The notes beneath the pieces are model-generated. The model had not been told where the DNA came from. It worked only from the letters and a program-made list of their open reading frames with translations, and did not search any database. DNA of 26,263 nucleotides, taken from NCBI GenBank assembly GCA_946482115.1, contig CAMLQP010000008.1, forward strand, positions 1-26,263, in the 5' to 3' direction. Positions 1 to 6,713 of this stretch are shown here, in pieces. The position numbers and the translations under genes are program-made. The stretch is from an uncultured Comamonadaceae bacterium (GTDB lineage: Bacteria; Pseudomonadota; Gammaproteobacteria; Burkholderiales; Burkholderiaceae). Each line of letters begins with the position of its first letter. The first letter of the stretch is position 1.

Positions 1-1510
1 GGCCGCAGCTGTTGATGCAGCCGCTGATGTGCAGGTCGATCTCGCCCAGGTCGTGCAGTTCGTCCAGGTCCTGGTAGCGCTCGGTGATGGCCTCGGCCAC
101 GGTGATGGAGCGGGCGTTGGCCAGGTCGCAGAAGTCGCCGCCGGGGCAGGCGATCATGTCGGTCAGCAGGCGGATGTTGGGCTTGGCCAGGCCCAGGCGG
201 CGCGCCTCGCGCCAGAGTTCGGGCAGGGCGTCGCAGCGCACCCAGGGCAGCACCAGGTTCTGGTCGTGCGTCACGCGCACCTCGCCGGCGCTGAACTGGT
301 CGGCCAGCTCGGCCACGGCGTCCAGCTGGTCGGCGGTGGCGTCGCCGGGGGCCTGGCCCAGGCGCTTGAACGACAGCGTCACGGCGCGCAGGTCGGGGTT
401 CTTGTGGGCGGCCACGTTCTGCTGCAGCCAGCGGCCGAACTCGACGTCGTCCTCGGCGGCGGCGCGCAGGATGTGGGCGATCTTGGCGTCGGCGCTCTTG
501 CGGTCGCAGGCCAGCGCGGGCGGCACGAAGCTGGCGCTGACGCGCTCGAACTCGGTGGCGGTGATGGTGTGGGGCGCGCCGTCTTCCTCGACGATGCGGC
601 GGTACTCGGCCTCCACCTCGTCGATGTAGCGCTGGCCTTCGGCCTTCACCAGGATCTTGATGCGGGCTTTGTAGATGTTGTCGCGGCGGCCCCAGGCGTT
701 GTACACGCGCACCAGGGCTTCCAGGTAGTTGAGGATCTGGTCGCAGGGCAGGAACTCGCGCATCACCGTGGCGATGGTGGGGGTGCGGCCCATGCCGCCA
801 CCGGCCAGCACCTTGAAGCCGAGCTGGCCCGCCTCGTTGCGCACCATCTGCAGGCCCACGTCGTGCCAGTAGGTGGCAGCGCGGTCTTCGCGTGCGCCGG
901 TGATGGCGATCTTGAACTTGCGCGGCAGGAAGGCGAACTCGGGGTGCAGCGTGCTCCACTGGCGCAGGATCTCGGCGTAGGGGCGCGGATCGGCGACCTC
1001 GTCGACCGCGATGCCGGCGCGCTCGTCGCTGGTGATGTTGCGGATGCAGTTGCCGCTGGTCTGGATGCCGTGCAGGTTGACCGAGGCCAGCAGGTCCATC
1101 ACGTCGGCCGACTTGTCTAGCGGGATCCAGTTGTACTGGACGTTCTGGCGCGTGGTGAAGTGGGCGTAGCCGGTGGTCAGGCGGCTGCCGATGGCGCGGC
1201 CGTCGCGCAGCTGGATGTCGCCCAGGCGGTTCTGCGTCTCGATGGCGCCCTGGAAGACGGCGGCGCTGGGCTGGTCGTATTCGCGGGCGATGCGGGCCAG
1301 CACGCGCACCTGGGGCGTGGAGAGCTCGCCGTAGGGCACGGCGACGCGCAGCATGGGGGCGTGGCGCTGGATGTACCAGCCGTTCTGCAGCCGCAGCGGC
1401 TTGAACTCGTCGCCGCCCAGCGTGCCGGCCTGGAAACGCTCCAGCTGGTCGCGGTACTGCGCGGCGCGCGCTTGCACGAACTGGCGGTCGAACTCGGTGT
1501 ACTGGTACAT
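1..1510 (-). CDS. cysI: Sulfite/nitrite reductase hemoprotein, beta subunit (partial, C-terminus off window)
   Basis: Assimilatory sulfite reductase hemoprotein; the family reduces sulfite to sulfide with six electrons at a siroheme coupled to a [4Fe-4S] cluster, in the cytoplasm. About 503 residues are visible, starting MYQYTEFDRQ from an ATG at 1510. The siroheme/cluster cysteines are in place: CPGGDFC (C455, C461) and GCINSC (C498, C502), giving the C-X5-C and C-X3-C pattern. Internal segments such as TSGNCIRNIT and GGMGRTP are typical of the family. E. coli CysI is about 570 residues, so some 60 residues are probably missing past base 1. The TauE/SafE gene ends 16 bases upstream, suggesting one sulfur transcript. 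A ferredoxin-type nitrite reductase is the alternative reading, but the neighbour favours sulfite. Confidence 0.9.
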   Translation of the reverse strand, partial: MYQYTEFDRQFVQARAAQYRDQLERFQAGTLGGDEFKPLRLQNGWYIQRHAPMLRVAVPYGELSTPQVRVLARIAREYDQPSAAVFQGAIETQNRLGDIQLRDGRAIGSRLTTGYAHFTTRQNVQYNWIPLDKSADVMDLLASVNLHGIQTSGNCIRNITSDERAGIAVDEVADPRPYAEILRQWSTLHPEFAFLPRKFKIAITGAREDRAATYWHDVGLQMVRNEAGQLGFKVLAGGGMGRTPTIATVMREFLPCDQILNYLEALVRVYNAWGRRDNIYKARIKILVKAEGQRYIDEVEAEYRRIVEEDGAPHTITATEFERVSASFVPPALACDRKSADAKIAHILRAAAEDDVEFGRWLQQNVAAHKNPDLRAVTLSFKRLGQAPGDATADQLDAVAELADQFSAGEVRVTHDQNLVLPWVRCDALPELWREARRLGLAKPNIRLLTDMIACPGGDFCDLANARSITVAEAITERYQDLDELHDLGEIDLHISGCINSCG

Positions 1511-1526
1511 GGTCTTGTCGTGGGAA

Positions 1527-2318
1527 TCAGAGGGCGAACAGTTTCAGGCCGGCATAGGCCAGCAGCAGCGAGAGCAGTGAGCGCACCACGCGCTCGGGCG
1601 TGTGGCGCATCAGCCGCGAGCCCAGCCAGATGCCGGGCAGCGAACCGGCCAGCAGCTTGGCCAGCAGCGGCCAGTCCACCGAGCCCAGCGAGGCGTGGCC
1701 CAGGCCGGCCACCAGCGTGAGCGGCACGGCGTAGGCGATGTCGGCCGCCACGATGCGCGGCAGCGGCAGCAGCGGGAACAGCAGCAGCAGCACGGTGACG
1801 CCGATGGCGCCGGCGCCGACCGAGGTGAGCGTGACCAGGGTGCCGATGGCGGCGCCGAACAGCGGCGGCAGCAGCCAGTGGCGCGCCCGGCTGGCCTGGG
1901 CCACGCCTGCCTCGGGCAGGCTGCGCGGCAGCACCTTGCCGCGCGCCGCTTTGTAGAGCATGGCGGCGGCGGTGAGCAGCAGGGCGACGCCCAGGGTGGT
2001 GGTCATCACCGTCTGCACCGCCTCGCTGGCCGGGCCCACGCGGTGCAGCACATACAGGGTGAGCAGCGCGGCCGGCACGCTGCCTGCGCACAGCTGCAGC
2101 ACGACGCGCCAAGGCACCAGCCGCTGGCGCGCCAGGCTCAGGGTGCCGCCGGCCTTGGTGAAGGCGGCGAACAGCAGGTCGGTGCCAACGGCCAGGTAGG
2201 GCTTGACGCCGAAGAAGAAGATCAGGATGGGCGTCATCAGCGACCCGCCGCCCACGCCGGTCAGGCCGACCACGAGGCCGACGAAGAATCCAGCAAAAAC
2301 AAAGGCGAGGTCGTGCAT
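1527..2318 (-). CDS. TauE/SafE (TSUP) family sulfite/organosulfur permease
   Basis: Integral inner-membrane protein of 263 residues. The sequence shows about seven to eight hydrophobic segments and the N-terminal GLTGVGGGSLMTP motif (residues 18-30) typical of the TauE/SafE family. Members export or import sulfite, sulfoacetate or related anions. The chosen start, MHDLAFVFAG, opens directly into the first membrane helix; an in-frame ATG at 2354 would add 12 polar residues (MRYEGADLQSTP) and is less likely. It lies 16 bases upstream of the sulfite reductase gene on the same strand, so a role in sulfite handling during cysteine synthesis is a sound inference. The transport direction and exact anion cannot be told from sequence. 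Confidence 0.88.
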   Translation of the reverse strand: MHDLAFVFAGFFVGLVVGLTGVGGGSLMTPILIFFFGVKPYLAVGTDLLFAAFTKAGGTLSLARQRLVPWRVVLQLCAGSVPAALLTLYVLHRVGPASEAVQTVMTTTLGVALLLTAAAMLYKAARGKVLPRSLPEAGVAQASRARHWLLPPLFGAAIGTLVTLTSVGAGAIGVTVLLLLFPLLPLPRIVAADIAYAVPLTLVAGLGHASLGSVDWPLLAKLLAGSLPGIWLGSRLMRHTPERVVRSLLSLLLAYAGLKLFAL

Positions 2319-2345
2319 GGGCGTGGACTGTAGGTCCGCGCCTTC

Positions 2346-2361
2346 ATATCTCAAACTATAT
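2346..2361. promoter_or_regulatory. Candidate LysR-type (CysB-like) operator before the sulfur genes
   Basis: ATAT-N8-ATAT dyad (ATATCTCAAACTATAT) in the AT-rich gap between the TauE start and the trmO stop. On the minus strand it includes a TATAGT hexamer (2360-2355) that could serve as a -10 box, but no good -35 was found. LysR regulators bind interrupted AT-rich dyads and CysB controls such genes in many proteobacteria. The assignment to CysB is inference from position only. Confidence 0.3.
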
Positions 2362-2382
2362 TTTCGTGATTGCGCTATTACG

Positions 2383-2399
2383 ACTGGTTATTTACCAGT
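2383..2399. repeat. Perfect short palindrome overlapping the trmO stop codon
   Basis: ACTGGT-TATTT-ACCAGT: 6-bp perfect arms and a 5-base AT-only loop. The trmO stop codon (TAA, 2394-2392) lies at its centre. It could be a weak terminator for trmO (there is no T-run) or an operator upstream of the TauE-CysI promoter. The GC-poor loop stands out from the surrounding coding DNA. Confidence 0.4.
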
Positions 2400-2862
2400 A
2401 GCCCTGCATCAGCTCGCGGGCCCAGGCCGGCTCGCGCAGCTCGCCCCGTGGCAGGTAGCCCGACCAGACCGGCTTGATGTCCAGCACCGGCGTGCCGTCC
2501 ACGGCATCCAGCCCCTGCACCTCCAGCGCCGTGCCGTCCACCGCCAGCAGCTGGCAGACGCTCACGCCCAGCCGGTTGGCCCGCATGCGTCCGCGCTGGG
2601 CGTAGATGCCCACCTGCGGCCAGTCGGCGCGGCCGCGCGGGTGGCGGGCGCCGGTTTCCGTGGCCTCGTCCTGGTGCAGGTGGAAATGGAACACCACCTC
2701 GATGTGGGACACCGCCTCCAGCCCCATCAGCGCCTCGGGCCCGAAGCGCGTGGCGTCCAGCTCGATGCGGCAGCGGTTCGGGCCCCAGCCGTCCTTGGTG
2801 GCCTCGGAGCGGCCGCCGCGTACCCGGGCGATGGGGTGGCACACGATGGCGGGGCTGTTCAT
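2392..2862 (-). CDS. trmO: TrmO/TsaA-domain (UPF0066) SAM-dependent tRNA methyltransferase
   Basis: 156 residues. The core HFHLHQDE, RHPRGRADWPQVGIYAQRGRMRANRLGVSV and LDAVDGTPVLDIKP segments are diagnostic of the UPF0066/TrmO fold. E. coli TrmO N6-methylates t6A at position 37 of threonine tRNA using S-adenosylmethionine. The protein is much shorter than E. coli TrmO (about 235 residues) and lacks its C-terminal extension; single-domain versions are common in other bacteria and archaea, so the tRNA target is family knowledge rather than shown here. ATG at 2862 is preceded by GGAG with a normal spacing. It is divergent from the oxygenase gene at 2996 and upstream of, but probably not cotranscribed with, the sulfur genes. 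Confidence 0.82.
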   Translation of the reverse strand: MNSPAIVCHPIARVRGGRSEATKDGWGPNRCRIELDATRFGPEALMGLEAVSHIEVVFHFHLHQDEATETGARHPRGRADWPQVGIYAQRGRMRANRLGVSVCQLLAVDGTALEVQGLDAVDGTPVLDIKPVWSGYLPRGELREPAWARELMQGYW

Positions 2863-2995
2863 AGGGGTCTCCGGCGTTGAAATTTCCCTCAGTATGGCGC
2901 AGGCTTGTCGCCTCGGTTACTACGTTTGTTGGACGGACTGTGTACGCTGCAGGCATTGAGTTCGATAGCGATAGTGAAAACGAACGGAGACAGAC
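2863..2995. promoter_or_regulatory. Divergent intergenic region with promoters for trmO and CCD1
   Basis: 133 bases separate two divergent genes, the longest noncoding stretch in the window. It is less GC-rich than the flanks and must hold both promoters. No convincing sigma-70 pair could be picked out on either strand. The part nearest CCD1 holds the first copy of the shared 21-base element (2955-2975), followed by a CGGAG ribosome site before the ATG at 2996. Confidence 0.6.
2955..2975 (+). repeat. Shared 21-base operator-like element, copy 1 (before CCD1)
   Basis: ATTGAGTTC, a variable base, ATAG, two variable bases, ATAGT. It matches 4521-4541 at 18 of 21 positions. It ends 20 bases before the CCD1 start codon. 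The inner ATTGA-GT-TCGAT is an imperfect dyad here and a perfect one in copy 2. Position and conservation suggest a regulator site near the transcription start. Confidence 0.6.
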
Positions 2996-4480
2996 ATGCC
3001 GAACGAAGTCGTCAGGCGGTTGCCGAACCACATCGAGCCGGGTGACCACCCCTATCTGCAAGGCGCCTGGACGCCGCTGCTCGAAGAGGTCAACGCCACC
3101 GGCCTGAAGCTGCTGGAAGGCCGTGTACCCACCGACATCGACGGCGTCTACCTGCGCAACACGCAGAACCCGGTGTTTCCGGCGCTGGGCCGCTACCACC
3201 CGTTCGACGGCGACGGCATGCTGCACATGGTCTCCTTCCGCGACGGCCAGGTCAGCTACCGCAACCGCTTCATCGCCACCAAGGGCCTGGGTGCCGAGCT
3301 GGAAGCCGGCCAGCGCCTGTGGGCCGGGCTGATGGAAGATCCGGCGCTGTCGCGCCGCCCGGGCTGGGGCGCGCACGGCGGCATCAAGGATGCGTCGAGC
3401 ACCGACGTGGTGGTGCATGCCGGCAAGGCGCTGACCACCTACTACCAGTGCGGCGAGGGCTACCGGCTCGACCCGCTCACGCTGGACCAGCAGGGCATTC
3501 CGCCGTGGTCGCCGCTGGACGGCATCTCGGCCCATTGCAAGGTGGACGAGTCCACCGGCGAGCTGCTGTTCTTCAACTACTCCAAGCACGCGCCCTACAT
3601 GCACTACGGCGTGGTGGACAGGAACGACCAGCTGGTGCATTACGTGCCGGTGCCGCTGCCCGGCCCGCGCCTGCCGCACGACATGGCGTACACGCAGAAC
3701 TACGCCATCCTCAACGACTTCCCGCTGTTCTGGGACCCCGAGCTGCTGAAAGAAGGCAAGCACGTGGTGCGCTTCTACCCGGACATGCCCTCGCGCTTCG
3801 CCATCATCCCGCGCCGGGGCGGCCCGCAGGACATCCGCTGGTTCGAGGCCAGGCCCACCTTCGTGCTGCACTGGCTCAACGCCTACGAAGAGGGCGACGA
3901 GATCGTGCTGGACGGCTACTTCCAGGACGAGCCCATGCCGCGCAACTACGACGGCGCGCCGGCCGGCTACGAGCGCATGATGTCCTACCTGGACCAGTAC
4001 AAGATGGGGACCCATCTGCACCGCTGGCGCTTCAACCTCAGGACGGGCGAGACCACCGAGCAGCGGCTGGACGACCGCATCCTCGAGTTCGGCATGTTCA
4101 ACCTGCGCTACGCCACCAAACCCTACCGCTACGCCTACAGCGCGGTGCAGGTGCCGGGCTGGTTCCTGTTCAACGGCTATGTCAAGCATGACCTGGTCAG
4201 CGGCGAGTCCTGGCAGATCCAGCTGCCCGAAGGCCAGTACGCCAGCGAGGCGCCGTTCGCGCCCCGCGTGGGCGCCAAGGGCGAGGACGACGGCTACCTC
4301 GTCACCTTCATCACCAACGAGAACACGCAGCGCTCCGAGGTGCTGCTGATCGACGCCAGGCGCTTCGCCGAAGGCCCGGTCTGCCGGCTGGAGCTGCCGC
4401 ACAAGCTGTGCAGCGGCACCCATTCCTGCTGGGCCAGCGGCGCGGACATCCGCGACGGCCTGCTGTCGATGCCGGGTTGA
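2996..4480 (+). CDS. Carotenoid oxygenase (CCD/RPE65) family dioxygenase 1
   Basis: 494 residues, the normal size for the family. These non-heme Fe(II) enzymes cleave a C=C bond with O2 to two carbonyl products; substrates include carotenoids, apocarotenoids, stilbenes and phenylpropenes. The four expected iron-ligand histidines can be placed: H180 (SAHCKVD), H228 (LPHDMA), H292 (FVLHWLN) and H476 (GTHSCW). The blade motif RYHPFDGDGMLH (66-77) and the RNRF segment are also present. No signal peptide is seen, so it is likely cytoplasmic. It is the first gene of the plus-strand block, has its own upstream region, and shares a 21-base element with the operon starting at 4556. K144, in HAGK, lies where lignostilbene dioxygenases may carry their phenol-binding lysine; this alignment is from memory. 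The substrate is unknown. Confidence 0.9.
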   Translation: MPNEVVRRLPNHIEPGDHPYLQGAWTPLLEEVNATGLKLLEGRVPTDIDGVYLRNTQNPVFPALGRYHPFDGDGMLHMVSFRDGQVSYRNRFIATKGLGAELEAGQRLWAGLMEDPALSRRPGWGAHGGIKDASSTDVVVHAGKALTTYYQCGEGYRLDPLTLDQQGIPPWSPLDGISAHCKVDESTGELLFFNYSKHAPYMHYGVVDRNDQLVHYVPVPLPGPRLPHDMAYTQNYAILNDFPLFWDPELLKEGKHVVRFYPDMPSRFAIIPRRGGPQDIRWFEARPTFVLHWLNAYEEGDEIVLDGYFQDEPMPRNYDGAPAGYERMMSYLDQYKMGTHLHRWRFNLRTGETTEQRLDDRILEFGMFNLRYATKPYRYAYSAVQVPGWFLFNGYVKHDLVSGESWQIQLPEGQYASEAPFAPRVGAKGEDDGYLVTFITNENTQRSEVLLIDARRFAEGPVCRLELPHKLCSGTHSCWASGADIRDGLLSMPG

Positions 4481-4485
4481 CCCGG

Positions 4486-4514
4486 TTGTCCGCCACGGCG
4501 TCCGGCGCTTCAAT
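4486..4514 (+). promoter_or_regulatory. Candidate sigma-70 promoter for the 4556-23443 operon
   Basis: TTGTCC (4486-4491), 17 bases, TTCAAT (4509-4514). The match to consensus is modest. A start about seven bases further on would fall at the left edge of the palindrome at 4519-4534, a classic repressor position. Readthrough from CCD1 is also possible because the gap is only 75 bases. Confidence 0.3.
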
Positions 4515-4518
4515 GTGC

Positions 4519-4534
4519 CTATTGAGTTCAATAG
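4519..4534. promoter_or_regulatory. Perfect 7-bp-arm palindrome, candidate operator
   Basis: CTATTGA-GT-TCAATAG, a perfect dyad with a 2-base centre. A second smaller dyad with the same GT centre, AATA-GT-TATT (4536-4545), sits 14 bases downstream centre to centre. Both lie between CCD1 and the lipocalin gene. The symmetry indicates a dimeric regulator; the tandem HxlR protein at 15952 is a candidate, by inference only. Confidence 0.5.
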
Positions 4535-4541
4535 AAATAGT
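4521..4541 (+). repeat. Shared 21-base operator-like element, copy 2 (before lipocalin-led operon)
   Basis: Direct repeat of 2955-2975 with 18 of 21 identical bases, ending 14 bases before the GTG start at 4556. It overlaps the perfect palindrome at 4519-4534. The AGGAG ribosome site (4546-4550) follows directly, so a bound protein could block transcription or initiation. Confidence 0.6.
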
Positions 4542-4555
4542 TATTAGGAGAAACG

Positions 4556-5011
4556 GTGAGCGTTGACCCCTCCAACCCGCTGGCCGGCAGCTGGCACCTG
4601 GTGCGCTGGGAAATCGCCTATGGCGACCAGCGCCCGGCCAGCTACCCGTATGGCCCGGACGCCACCGGCCTGATCCAGTACACCCATGACGGCGGCATGT
4701 CGGCCTGCATCGCCCGCGCCGGCCGGGGCCGGCTGTCCAGCGACAGCGTGCGCAGCGCGCCCGAGGCCGAACGGCTGGCCGCCTTCGAGAGCTATTTCCA
4801 GTACGCCGGCACCTACGAGATCCGCGAGCAGGGTGGCCGCCGGCAGGTGGTGCACCACGTGACCCACTCGCTCAACCCCAACTTCGTCGGCACCGACCAG
4901 GTGCGGAACATGGACTTTGGCGCCGACGGCACGCTCACGCTGTCAGCCTCCGACACCGTGCCCGGCACTGCCGTGGCGCGCCACCACCGGCTGATCTGGA
5001 GGCGCGCATGA
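4556..5011 (+). CDS. Lipocalin-like domain protein
   Basis: 151 residues matching the small lipocalin-like domain family: NPLAGSWHLVRWE at the N-terminus (residues 5-17), YGPDATGLIQYTHDGGMSA in the middle, then YAGTYEI, VVHHVTHSLNPNFVGTDQVR and a final LIWRR. The fold is a small beta-barrel that binds hydrophobic ligands; some relatives in biosynthetic clusters act as isomerases or cyclases. No signal peptide is seen. The GTG start is preceded by AGGAG with 5-base spacing. Its last codon overlaps the next gene by 4 bases (ATGA). It heads the main operon directly behind the palindromic operator. Binding the hydrophobic substrate or cleavage product of the oxygenases is a reasonable inference. 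Confidence 0.8.
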   Translation: MSVDPSNPLAGSWHLVRWEIAYGDQRPASYPYGPDATGLIQYTHDGGMSACIARAGRGRLSSDSVRSAPEAERLAAFESYFQYAGTYEIREQGGRRQVVHHVTHSLNPNFVGTDQVRNMDFGADGTLTLSASDTVPGTAVARHHRLIWRRA

Positions 5012-6702
5012 GCCACCTCTACGAACGCCACCGCGCGGTCTTCGAGCGTGCCCGCCAGGCCTGCCAGCAGCGCCACTGCTGGAGCCCTTACCCCGAGATG
5101 CCGTCCAAATACCCGGACGCCGCCGCCGCGCAGGCCCGGGGGCTGGCCGTGTTCCAAGCCCAGCTGGGCCGGCCGTTCGAGCTGGAGCAGCCCGGCACGC
5201 GCGACCACGTGGGCGAGGAAGTGTCCCCCTACACCCAGCAGCCGCTGGGCATCACCTACCCGCGCGCCGACGCCGATGCGCTGTTCGACGCCGCCGAGGC
5301 CGCCATGCCGGCCTGGGCCGAGGCGTCCATCGAATCCCGCCTGGGCGTGCTGCTGGAGGTGCTGGATGTCATCTACCGCGAGCACCTGTTCGAGGTGCAG
5401 CAGGCCGTGATGCACACCGCCGGCCAGAGCGCCAACATGGCCTACGCCGGCTCGGGCGTGAACGCGCTGGATCGCGGCATCGAGGCCCTGGTCTACGCCG
5501 AACAGGCCATGCGCGCCGTGGCGCCCACCGCGCGCTGGGAGCGCAGCTTCGGTCCGTCGCACATCGTGCTCGACAAGACCTACCGCCTGGTGCCGCGCGG
5601 CGTGGCCGTGTGTTTCGCGTGCGCCAGTTTCCCCACCTGGAACGCCTGGCCGTCCATGCTGGCCAGCCTGGCCACCGGCAACGCGGTCATCGTCAAGCCG
5701 CACCCGGCCACCGTGCTGCCCATGGCCGTCAGCGTGCGGGTGTTCCGCCAGGTGCTGGCCGCCGCCGGTTTCGACCCCAACCTGGTCACGCTGGCGCTGG
5801 ACACGGTGGCCGAACCCATCGGCAAGGTGCTGGTCAAGCACCCCAAGACCGCCATCGTCGATTTCACCGGCAGCGTGCGCTTCGGCCAGTGGGTGGAGGC
5901 CAATGCCCACCCGGCGCTGGCCTATACCGAAACCGCCGGCTGCAACACCGTGGTGCTCGAATCCGCCGACGACCTGGAGGCCGCGCTGCGCAGCCTGGCC
6001 ACCACGCTGTGCATGTTCAGCGCCCAGATGTGCACCAGCCCGCAGAACATCTACCTGCCGGCGCAGGGCGTGCGCACGCCCGCCGGCATGGTGCCCTTCG
6101 ACGAGGTGGCGCAACGCCTGGCCGATGCCGTGGCCGCGCTGACCGGCGACCCCAAGAAGGCGTCCATGATCCTGGCCACCATCCAGAGCCCGCAGACGCT
6201 GGCGCTGCTGGCGCAGCTGCGGGAGGAGGGCGCGCGCGCCGGCCGCGTGCTGCTGGAACCCCGGGCCTACGCTCACCCCGAGTTCCCGGCCGCGCGCACC
6301 TCCACGCCGCTGATGCTGCAGGTGGGCACCACCGCGCGCGAGCTGTATGGCGAGGAGCGCTTCGGCCCGGTCAGCTTCGTGATCCGCTGCGCCGATGCCG
6401 CCGACGCGCTGGCCCAGGCCACCACCGATGCCCGCGAGCGCGGCGGTCTGACCGCCTTCCTGTATTCCACCGACGAGTCCTACATCGCACAGGCCGAGCG
6501 CGCCTATGCCCGCGCCGGCGCGCAGCTCACCATCAACCTGACCGGCGCGATGCCGCTGAACTTCGCCGCCGCCTACAGCGACTACCACGTCACCGGCCTC
6601 AACCCGGCCGGCAACGCCAGCCTGACGAACCTGGCCTTCGTGGCCAGCCGCTTCTGCATTTCCCAATCCCGCCGCCCGGCACCCGCCGCCGCCGCCACCT
6701 GA
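5008..6702 (+). CDS. paaN: PaaN-type (form 2) aldehyde dehydrogenase family protein
   Basis: 564 residues, closely resembling the phenylacetate-degradation protein PaaN form 2, a divergent aldehyde dehydrogenase. Visible landmarks are the cofactor-binding VKPHP (229-233), FTGSV (286-290), the candidate general-base glutamate E308 in ETAGCN, the candidate nucleophile C342 in SAQMCTSPQN, and EERFGPV (449-455). The family oxidises aldehydes or CoA-linked semialdehydes with NAD(P)+. No other paa gene (paaA-E, paaG, paaK) is in the window, so the phenylacetate role is not supported here. Between two C=C-cleaving dioxygenases, which release aldehydes, oxidation of those aldehydes is the natural inferred job. 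It is translationally coupled to the lipocalin gene and ends 11 bases before CCD2. Confidence 0.85.
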   Translation: MSHLYERHRAVFERARQACQQRHCWSPYPEMPSKYPDAAAAQARGLAVFQAQLGRPFELEQPGTRDHVGEEVSPYTQQPLGITYPRADADALFDAAEAAMPAWAEASIESRLGVLLEVLDVIYREHLFEVQQAVMHTAGQSANMAYAGSGVNALDRGIEALVYAEQAMRAVAPTARWERSFGPSHIVLDKTYRLVPRGVAVCFACASFPTWNAWPSMLASLATGNAVIVKPHPATVLPMAVSVRVFRQVLAAAGFDPNLVTLALDTVAEPIGKVLVKHPKTAIVDFTGSVRFGQWVEANAHPALAYTETAGCNTVVLESADDLEAALRSLATTLCMFSAQMCTSPQNIYLPAQGVRTPAGMVPFDEVAQRLADAVAALTGDPKKASMILATIQSPQTLALLAQLREEGARAGRVLLEPRAYAHPEFPAARTSTPLMLQVGTTARELYGEERFGPVSFVIRCADAADALAQATTDARERGGLTAFLYSTDESYIAQAERAYARAGAQLTINLTGAMPLNFAAAYSDYHVTGLNPAGNASLTNLAFVASRFCISQSRRPAPAAAAT

Positions 6703-6713
6703 AGGAGACCACC

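Noticed and set aside
29..1720. Plus-strand open frames at 29-1120 and 1160-1720
   Set aside because: Antisense to the sulfite reductase gene, which has all four cluster cysteines in frame; the TauE gene covers the rest.
2378..4531. 717-codon minus-strand frame opposite CCD1 and across trmO
   Set aside because: Shadow of two well-supported genes; no domain is recognisable.
4813..6666. 617-codon minus-strand frame opposite paaN
   Set aside because: Shadow frame with Gly/His/Arg/Ala-rich low-complexity translation.
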